Source: Chiua virens (taxonomy: Eukaryota; Basidiomycota; Agaricomycetes; Boletales; Boletaceae). Taken from it: DNA of 64,000 nt. Below are positions 56,575 to 64,000 of this stretch, one piece after another; positions within the stretch are counted from its first letter, which is position 1, and each line of letters opens with the position of its first letter. The notes beneath the pieces are model-generated. The model did no database searches and was not told the origin of the DNA. It was given only the letters and a program-made list of their open reading frames with translations. The DNA lies in assembly GCA_019787685.1 (NCBI GenBank), contig JAHNUO010000010.1, positions 496,001 through 560,000 on the forward strand, in the 5' to 3' direction. The translations under genes were made by a program, and so were the position numbers.

Positions 56575-59492
56575 CTATCGATCCAGGTTGTCAAGCAGTA
56601 GCTGACTCCCAAGTCTACAAATGAGATCTCTGAGAGCGTTAGAATCTTCTGTGTATTCTGCGCGACCTGGATTCCGGTATGTTCTCACCCTCAACAGGGG
56701 AACATCCAGCCCCAAGTCCAACTGCTGGAGCTGACTCCTACACACCTGCTCCCACTCAGTTCTTTTGAGGTCATCCGGGTGATCACGATCACCGGTATCG
56801 CCTTTCGATCGCAATACTCCACGAATACCTTTCGAAACTGTTGCCAATGGAACGGGACTTCGAGGTTTCGTGGCGTCAATACACCACATAAGAATCGGTG
56901 TAGCCACCCTGGTCCTGTGCCGGATAGTTTCCCTCAACTCGCGCTCTTGCTGTTTTTCCATCTGGCGTAACTGGTTCACGATTTTGGCCATGAATCCCCG
57001 GTCTCGGCTTTCCACTGTTCCATCGAGGCCTCGGGTATCCCAAAGTTGGCAAATCAGCCCAGGTTCCAGCTCCATAGGATAAGCAGTTGTTTGTTTGGTG
57101 CACGGAAAGGCACTACCGGAAACCTTGGCTGCTGCCTCCGATGTGTCCGCAACGCGCCTGATCATGTTAATGATCGTACTTTTGCCGACGCCGGTCTGCC
57201 CAACAACAAGGACATCAATTTCGCCTTGCTACCAACAGGGATAACATTGACGCGACGATCAGCCAACGAGGATGGCCACTCACATCCGGGAACTTGGAGC
57301 GTGGACTTTGTGTATGTGTAACTGGTTCCCCTGTATGCGTAGCTGGTGTTTCTGCACGTGTAACTGGCTCTTTATTCGACTGTTCAGCTCTACAAAGGTT
57401 CAATCAATTTTAAATTCTCAGGGTCCGCAGGGATGCTGCCTTACTTGGGACGTCTCTGTATCGCACTGTCGAGACTGCTCAGGTACGTTGTCCTGCTAGG
57501 ATGGTCGCTTGGAATAAGCCGCAGAATTTCTTTAAGTGTCGCAACATGGTCGTCAAGGTCGGTGAAGTTGGTAAGGTCGCTTATATCAAAGCGTTTGAGT
57601 AGCGCAACACTGAGGGAATTGAGATAAGGTACTCGATTAGGGCTCTCCATCGGGACAAGTTGTAAGGCCTCGTCGTTGAGTGAGATGGAGCGGTTTACAT
57701 CGGTAAGGTCCGTCGAATCGGCGCGTAAATTGAAACGTCTTAAAAGTGCAACGCCAAGGGAATGGAGGTAGACCACTCTGTCGGATTGCAAGCTCTGGAC
57801 GAGCTGCAAGATCTCCTCGAGTACCGTAATGTGGCGGTCAATGTCAGTGAGGGCACCACGTAGATCAAAGCGCTTTAGTAGCGCAGCGCTGAGGGAACGG
57901 AGATAGGTTGCTTTGTCGGGGTGAGCACTTTTGATGAGTTGTGAGGCTTCATCGCCGAGTTGGATGGAGCGATTTAAATCGGTGAGGTCGGTAGGATCGG
58001 TAATCTGTTCAAAGCGTCGCAGGAGTGCAACAGAAAAGGCATGGAGACATGCAGCCCTCTCAACATGACCCTCTGGTACGAGTCGCTCGGCCTCCGCGAT
58101 GATCTCAATGGATCTATTAAGATCGCTGAAGTCTCTCGAGTCCTTACGTTGCTCGAACCGTGTAAGCAACGCCGTCTTGAGACTAATGAGGAAAGTAGCT
58201 TTATCAGGATGTCGAGGTGGGATGAGACGTAAGGCTTCTTCGTGTACCCTGACCGACTTGCTGATGCAACTAAGGTCGCCAAGATTATCGCAGTATTGGG
58301 AGCGCATCTGTAACGCAATTCCAAGGTTGATCAATCTATGCGGCTTGTCGAAATACCCCTCTGGACAATCACGAACGGCCATATCCAACTCCTCGAGTAG
58401 CTCGTCAAGGCCCTCGAACTTGCTCGAGCGTGCGAGTTTGTGTCGTTTGAATGTTTGGAGGGCAAGGTTCCTCGCTTGTTAGGCATGACTGTCTGATGGG
58501 CACGACTGTCTGATTTTCTCCATCAACTCTTCGATCTTGCAGATCGGATAACTCGTCATAGCCCTGTCTCCCATAACGATACAAAAGAGCCTGGGCAAGA
58601 TAAAGTGATGTCGCAGGTATATCGACGTGGCCTGACAGGAAGCAACTCTAGCACTTCCCGGTAAGGGGTGATGGACAGACCGATAGATGTCGGAGCATGT
58701 TCCGTCCAGTAGATAGCTGTTCAGCTGTGCCGTGGCAAGGTTGAATACTGCGGTAGCATAACCATGACCCTCGCGAGTAAGGTCATTGAGAGCACTTTCG
58801 AAATGCTCTACTGGCTTCGGCGATATCTTCACCCTTGTAGTCCTGGTAGTAGCGAACGAGAGCATCATGTCCCAAATTTGTCCTACTCGCTAACGTATGG
58901 GGAGAGTTCCCTGCAGGACTAAGAACAGTACGTCAGCATCAAGGATAATGTAAATGACAGGTTCTGTGACTTACTCGACCAATATCATAATCTGAACGAG
59001 CTTTCAAATAACCCCCCGGGCGTTCACCAAGAGTAAGAAACAGTTGAGAAGCTGAGGACTCCTGTTCTCCCGAGGGGAATTCGATCACTAGTAGTTCTGA
59101 GTAAAAGCTACTCCACTCGAATTGTAGTACATACTGTGATACGTTGTCCCAGATAAGTCTTGTATGTCGATCTCGATGGTGTGGAGGACCTCTCGACCAC
59201 TCAGTATCGGATCAGATCCGAACATAACACACAGCGACAATCGAACCTTCTCCGATGAATCGGGGCTTGAAACAATGAGCATATCCCTTCAGATAAGTGG
59301 ATGAGGGCCTCACAGAGGAAGTTCCTCAATCCACTCGATAGTTGGGCTATTGACTAGGGCGAACTTGGTTGTCGTTCTCCGTTCTCCGTCATTCAATTGG
59401 ATGTAGAATCCAAAAGGTATTCGTTTGAGGCTCGAGAAAGCATTCCCAACTCGCAGAGCTGCAGGAAAGGTCTCAGGCTCGTACCAGACCAT
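56575..59492 (-). CDS. C2-like / TPR / P-loop GTPase fusion protein
   Basis: The ATG at 59492 starts MVWYEPETFPAALRVGN, followed by a C2-like domain (KRIPFGFYIQLNDGERRTTT; EWIEELPL; then HTIEIDIQDLSGTT near 59190). A TPR-like helical region (58868-57441) has units such as LTDLNRSIQLGDEASQL and YLRSLSAALLKRF. After a linker, the G domain begins IDVLVVGQTGVGKSTIINM (P-loop, 57210-57160), then LICQLWDTRGLDG (G3, about 57050-57015) and MWCIDATKP. It ends SQLLLDNLDR. The family-like strand AIPVIVITRM (about 56800-56770) is read only in a shifted frame, so two compensating indels are likely. The protein is probably a GTP-regulated scaffold. It shares its C2-TPR front half with the CHAT gene 5 kb away. 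Exon joins at 57440-57230 and 59080-58870 are approximate. Confidence 0.75.
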
Positions 59493-59653
59493 AACATTCA
59501 GTTACGCACACTTGATAACTGTCATTGTCAGAAATGAAACAGGTTTTGCGGGCGAAGGGTGGGAGCTTCTTGCAATGAGGACACGTAGACGATCCCGAAT
59601 AAAACCGTACATACATTTTACTTCCAAGAGAAACGACTCCTAAGAGGAATCGG

Positions 59654-60912
59654 TTAGAATGACAGCGGAGCGGTGATGCAGACCATCGAATACTTGCCAT
59701 GGTTATTCATTGACACCAAGCCTGAGTCTTGCAGAGTCTCTAAAATGCGGTCCACTTGCACCAAAGCTTCGCATGATTCCTGTGGTATTATGAGTGCCTG
59801 AACGCGTGAGATATAGCACGTCAAACCTCGTCGAGCATGTGTGTCCAGTCATTGTCGTGTATGATGGCAATCTTAGCAGCAGGGATCTGGAACAAATTTT
59901 CACTATTCCACTATGGGTTCATACATACTTTCTGAGGCAAACCTTCTCCAGCAAGCGACGGCTTAATTCGTCGGAGATATCACAGGGCTAACAACTTTCA
60001 GTTATGGTGAATATGAAAGACAATAGAAGTGAAACCAACGTGAGTAAGCATTGGTTTATGTTGAATCTCCACAGCCCTACTGCGGCGCAGCCAGTTCAGG
60101 AAAACCCAAAGCATAGAAAGACAGGAACGATCCTTCTCTGCCGGGACATCCTTTTCAGTGACCCAGAAGCCTCTGAGGAAGACGGTTTGATTGAGTGCAC
60201 TTTCTTCACTGTGTCCACCAGGGAAAATGGTGGCGTTGTCTGCCTTCCACGTATATTTCTGGGGGGGTACTAGTGGTCGGGCATTCTGTGGAGTCGCTGT
60301 AATCTTTTCGGGAGGATCATTGAAATATCCCAAAGACCACGAACGAGCTTTGTACAACCCGGTAATAAGTATGACTAACTTGCACGCAGGCGGGGTCGTC
60401 ATACACCACTCGTGTCCGTGTTTTTCGGCAATTTTGCGGAACTTTTCTATTGCACTATCTTGGAGGTTTTCAAAGCGAGCGCCAGATGGAAGAATGAGGA
60501 TAGCCCCAGAGGATATTTTGGAACGAAATACACGTGGAGCGCTTAGGATATGATAAGTACTTTCACTTCATGAGTCAGCTAAATAATACCTTAAATCGTC
60601 GCAATCATCCTCAGTAATACACTTGGATTTGATGACCATGGGAGAGGGGATCGCATGTGGATTGATTTCAATGTCTGTCTTGTCGAGTTCAATATCTCGA
60701 AAGTCGGGGACACGTGAGTTGATTTCGGCGTCAGGTTTGCAGTTGATATTGCAACAAACGCGAAATACGCCATCAGATGTGACATGACCAACATCCCCGA
60801 TTTTGAGCCCATCCATTTGATAACTCTCTCCCAAGGTTGAGCTTGGTGTGGGCGACAGCAAGGGGTAGCCGTAACAGTCCCGGCAATGACTAAGACTTGC
60901 CGCAGTATACAT
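59654..60912 (-). CDS. Conserved basidiomycete protein of unknown function
   Basis: The ATG at 60912 begins MYTAASLSHCRDCYGYPLLS. Exon 1 has GLKIGDVGHVTSDGVFRVC and ends near 60580. Exon 2 (about 60550-59998) has SGAILILPSGARFENL, CKLVILITGLYKARSWSLGY and ALNQTVFLRGFWVTEK. Short exons follow: CDISDELSRRLLEK, then IPAAKIAIIHDNDWTHMLDE (about 59885-59830), then ESCEALVQVDRILETLQDSG and a stop at 59654. I know this arrangement from many Agaricomycete predicted proteins, where no function is established. It ends 161 bp upstream of the GTPase gene start, in the same direction. It may be co-regulated with it, but that is only an inference. No membrane segment or signal peptide is visible. Confidence 0.7.
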
Positions 60913-61589
60913 TCTGTGGGGAACGGGAGGAACTTGGAGGTGCGTTCACCTCCATTGGGGGAGACATTGTCAGCGGAGACTATGAGTCGAGTTCGGGCAG
61001 ATTATACCACTCAAAAGTGCAGCTAGGGCAGCTATGGGAGCTATGGAGTGCTCCACAACACTCCACAGCCAAAGTGTTTTGCTAATCGGTAGCAGGAATT
61101 AGGCGAGCAGCAGAGTCAGGGAACTTCTACTCTTGACTTGGAGTTGAGGCTCGTCTGTCGTGAGGATCTTAGTGGCTGCAGCAACCTGTTATGATCAAAT
61201 CCAGGAGCTATAAGTGTACTGAAACAGGAAAAAGACCGTTATGTAGCTCACCTCAGTGATTCTGGTATAGTATATACTGTCGGCGACTCGAGGTGTGCGG
61301 CATCCACGTGATGCCGCTCCGATCGGAGAGCACGCAACACATCGATCCGAGATCATCTGTGTTCCGAGTCGAGGGATAGGAAATCACTAAGCTTATATAG
61401 TACACAGATTACCTATCCGAGTCTATCCAAGTCTACGCAGAGCCACGTCCGAGAGGTGTGGGAAAACAACAACACGTAGCTATGGTATTTACTTCGAACA
61501 TGGTGGAGACGACGTAGTAGTGGGTTAGTACACAAAGGGATGGCATATCGTAAGAAAGAAATAAACAAAAACATACAAGCCCAGCTCAA
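60913..61589. other. Intergenic region
   Basis: About 0.68 kb between the gene starting at 60912 and the CHAT fragment. It contains no convincing frame or repeat. Part of it (about 61540-61589) matches the 3' flank of the other CHAT fragment near 30000. Confidence 0.4.
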
Positions 61590-62441
61590 CATCCAATGTG
61601 AGCGAACACGATCCGCTTTTCCAACGATACTTCTGACGAGTGGTGTACTGCAAAGTTCAACCCCGTCGCCGCGTACTTGAAATCAAAGACCGGTTATTCA
61701 AACAACTTTTGATAAAACCAAGTGACCACCCGGTGCGCGATCATATTGTCCACCTTCTACATCGTTCCAATTACGCCATTGAGCCCTGCAAACTGCATCC
61801 CCGCTGCGAGACCCGGCGCCACATGGGACGCTGAGAGGAACCCAAACTCGGATTGCGAACGTGCCCGTTCGCGCGTGCAAACGAGAGCCGAGAGAGAGGG
61901 AGCATAAGAAGAGACATAAATCCACAAGATTCGGCTGATTCCCCTTTATTTGATGCGGACTTGCGGCGTGGAACGGAAGGATGGTGAAGTTGGACGTTGG
62001 GCACCACTATATTCGTGACTGCTGAGGAAGCTGGCTGTCGTTCTGGAGGACATCGACGATTGGCTCGACCACATTATCCCGCAGCTCGCGCAACATGCTC
62101 TTCAGTCAAAATTCTCTGTTGTCTCCGTATGAGTGAGGATCTTGGATGAGTTCTGAGAAACGGAAACACAATCAGACGTCTTCAAATGGACAATTTTCCG
62201 GGGGTACTAGTACGTGGATGTGTGAATGATCGAAAAGAACGATTATAGCATCGCAGCTATACTTGCTTGTGTTGATGATTATGATGGGTTCATATTCAGC
62301 GGCCTGTTTGAGATCATCGAAGAGCAAAGGTAGGAGGAATCGTGAGAATCCGTCCTGAAGACGAATCTCGTCCACCGCGGACTGCCGCTTCTCCTGAACG
62401 CAGCCAGTATCGTTCGGCCCGGGTCGCACTCTCTTGAACAT
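61590..62441 (-). pseudogene. Second degenerate TPR-CHAT gene remnant
   Basis: 61590-61830 is the same CHAT C-terminal region as 30054-30330, with high DNA similarity (for example CTTTTGATAAAACC, GTGACCACC and CTGCGAGA in both). It is broken near 61815, where CGAGACCCGGCGCC replaces the sequence before the catalytic Cys block. Further upstream (62441-62172) a frame reads GFSRFLLPLLFDDLKQAA and IIIINTSKYSCDAIIVLF. This is the linker just before the CHAT domain in the full gene (GFERFLLPKTIDQLLPLA; VVLLNASKPRCDALVI). The His-containing part and the TPR array are absent. Confidence 0.75.
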
Positions 62442-63249
62442 GTTGCTTGAGGCTTGACTCAGTCGTGTGAATTTGGTTTTGCTAGGATATTGAGTGATGT
62501 TTGATAGGCTTCGGGCTACGGAAAAAGAAATACATCAAATAAAGGATTAGCGGAATATATATATGAAAAACTACAGGGCATAAGTACAGAGCACGATCGG
62601 ATAAGAGACAGTAGGGTGAGAAAGCGGAGAGCGATGGGTGACGGTGTACAATGATAGGACGCGCAGAAGATGCGACACGAAGTTGAGGACCAGTGGCAGA
62701 AGGCAGTGGGATGGGCAGCTGGGAAGAAGCCGAATGGAGAACAAGGCAATGATGCTAGATCAATGAGAACTGACGTAGGATATGGGTCAGCGAAGCGGGC
62801 TGAAAGGAAGCGGTGCAAAAACAGAGTTTGCGAGGTGACGGAGATGATGCAGAAGGGGAGAGAGAAGTGCAGGCGGGCAGCGAGAGCACAATGAGCGATT
62901 GGGACTGTAGGGTCGATCCAAGGCAAGGACACTAGAGTTAAAAGACACAGTTAGAATCCAAAAAAATGAATCGATCGAGTGTGTAGTATGTACTCACGAC
63001 TCCTTGTATGTCGAACCAATATACGGGTGAACGGTCTATAGTATACTCAGACGGAGTAGTTGGGCGATAAGGACGTTGATGAAATCACGGGGAGGACATT
63101 GGAAGACATAATATACAGGGCTCGAGTCGCTGGGAGGTGCCAGTGACTGAGCGCTGAGCTTCAAATTGTATGCAATGATTTTACTTACCACTCCGTGTAT
63201 CTGATGCACCGGTTCCTTCATTCTATCTCCACTATCGTCTCTTGTTCCA
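62442..63249. other. Interval without assignable gene
   Basis: About 0.8 kb between the CHAT remnant and the BRCT pseudogene. A 138-codon minus-strand frame (62516-62932) has no family motif and mirrors a purine-rich plus strand. In the intact locus the corresponding position is occupied by the TPR array and C2-like exons, so this may be deleted and drifted sequence. Confidence 0.4.
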
Positions 63250-64000
63250 ATTACATCTTCGCCGATCTCAGAGCATCCACTGAGTCCAGAAATTAATCAC
63301 TACTAGTGGCTGTCAACATGGCAGGCTTCTACGTGTCAGGGTGACCTTCATTGATTCATGGTCGTGTTCACGTCGCGTCCAACCTGGAGACTCTTGGTTC
63401 TTCGGTCCTTGGGTTGACACCGTCGCCGGAGGTGCTGATTTGGCACCAAATATATCATCCAGTAACTTGAGGACCCTCAACATTCCAAGGCTCAAAACGA
63501 GTAACACGAAGCGTTTCGATGAAAGAACAAAGGGTAAAAAGTGATCATGCAGAGATTGAAGACACCATGGTCACAGGCCACACGTCAGCAGGTAAGAGGT
63601 GCACTCGTGGATTGCCCCCTGGTACTGATAATGTTTGTCAGCATTAGACGTGAATGCCGCCTCTGAGACAGATTCCTTGGCTGAAGTGGGAACTATACCC
63701 CACCTTCAACTACGATCGTTTCTAAGCCTCGCGTACCAACTAGTACCGCAACGTCGAAATCTAGATTTCTATTCACGGCTCGGAGATCCACATTCGTATC
63801 ACAACTACCATCAGACCCTAAGAATTTAAGGCAAACCTCTCTCAATATGTTTAAGCTGCCAACGATATGTGCTGCTGCTGGCAGTGACTCCATGACATCT
63901 ACATCAACAAGCAATGCAAGCTCATCGAGGATTGACGCTCTCCCGTCACCATCCAAGATCCCTCTTCCGGTGTCCCCGATAAAGCGTCCTTCGACAACAC
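63250..64000 (+). pseudogene. Partial duplicate of the BRCT gene, broken, continues past the window
   Basis: From about 63370 the sequence follows 53560-54330 closely, including the second intron and the exon start encoding LDVNAASETD. A 124-bp stretch corresponding to 53663-53786 is deleted, which shifts the frame. One base is lost in CTATACCCCACC against CTATACCCTCACC, and nine bases are lost before AAGCTGCCAAC. Weaker similarity (ATCTTCGCCG[A/G]TCTC) starts at about 63252. It is therefore not a working gene in this window. Confidence 0.88.

Noticed and set aside
62516..62932. 138-codon minus-strand frame between the CHAT remnant and BRCT pseudogene
   Set aside because: It is Ser/Phe/Leu-rich opposite a purine-rich strand, with no homology I can recognise and no start context; probably chance.

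Overview
The window is nuclear DNA of a filamentous basidiomycete, most likely an Agaricomycete. The evidence is the short GT-AG introns (about 50-70 nt) that interrupt nearly every gene, Plavaka/KDZ-type transposases, TPR-CHAT proteins of the basidiomycete kind, an Asteroid (XPG-like) protein, and a tRNA-Leu carrying a short intron. The genus cannot be determined from this sequence alone.

Positions 1-27454 are a nest of transposons. Three separate KDZ/Plavaka-type elements can be recognised: A (1-8642, left end outside the window), B (9010-16223) and C (18524-27454). Each carries two divergently transcribed genes. One is a zinc-finger KDZ transposase. The other is a fast-evolving companion gene with an N-terminal coiled coil and a conserved C-terminal helical block. 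Element A is broken by a PIF/Harbinger element (3517-7387) sitting inside an intron of its companion gene, and that Harbinger element is itself broken by a solo LTR (4474-4905) with a 5-bp target duplication. Element C has about 505-bp near-identical terminal inverted repeats. Between its transposase and its right end it carries a decayed fragment of a host myosin-motor chitin synthase gene. A Tc1/mariner fragment abuts its left end. A possible secreted Kre9-like gene lies between elements B and C.

Positions 27455-46584 are a gene-poor to ordinary region. It holds a CHAT-domain gene fragment (30054-30600), an unresolved membrane-protein-like stretch, a two- or three-exon gene of unknown function (34165-35128), tRNA-Leu(CAG), a mitochondrial-type NAD(H) kinase (36134-37790), a small unknown gene (38503-39174) and an Asteroid/XPG-like protein of about 850 aa (39652-42335). 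Several kilobases after that show no assignable gene.

Positions 46585-64000 are a cluster of fast-evolving genes that look like signalling or self/non-self factors. It contains a C2-like/20xTPR/CHAT protease-type gene (minus strand), head to head with a BRCT protein gene. Next come a C2-like/TPR/P-loop GTPase gene and a conserved basidiomycete gene of unknown function just upstream of it. Partial copies of the CHAT, BRCT and unknown genes lie at the right side. The shared N-terminal half (C2-like plus TPR) with alternative C-terminal output domains (CHAT or GTPase) is the most striking protein-level pattern. The recurrent head-to-head transposase/companion pair is the most striking DNA-level pattern.
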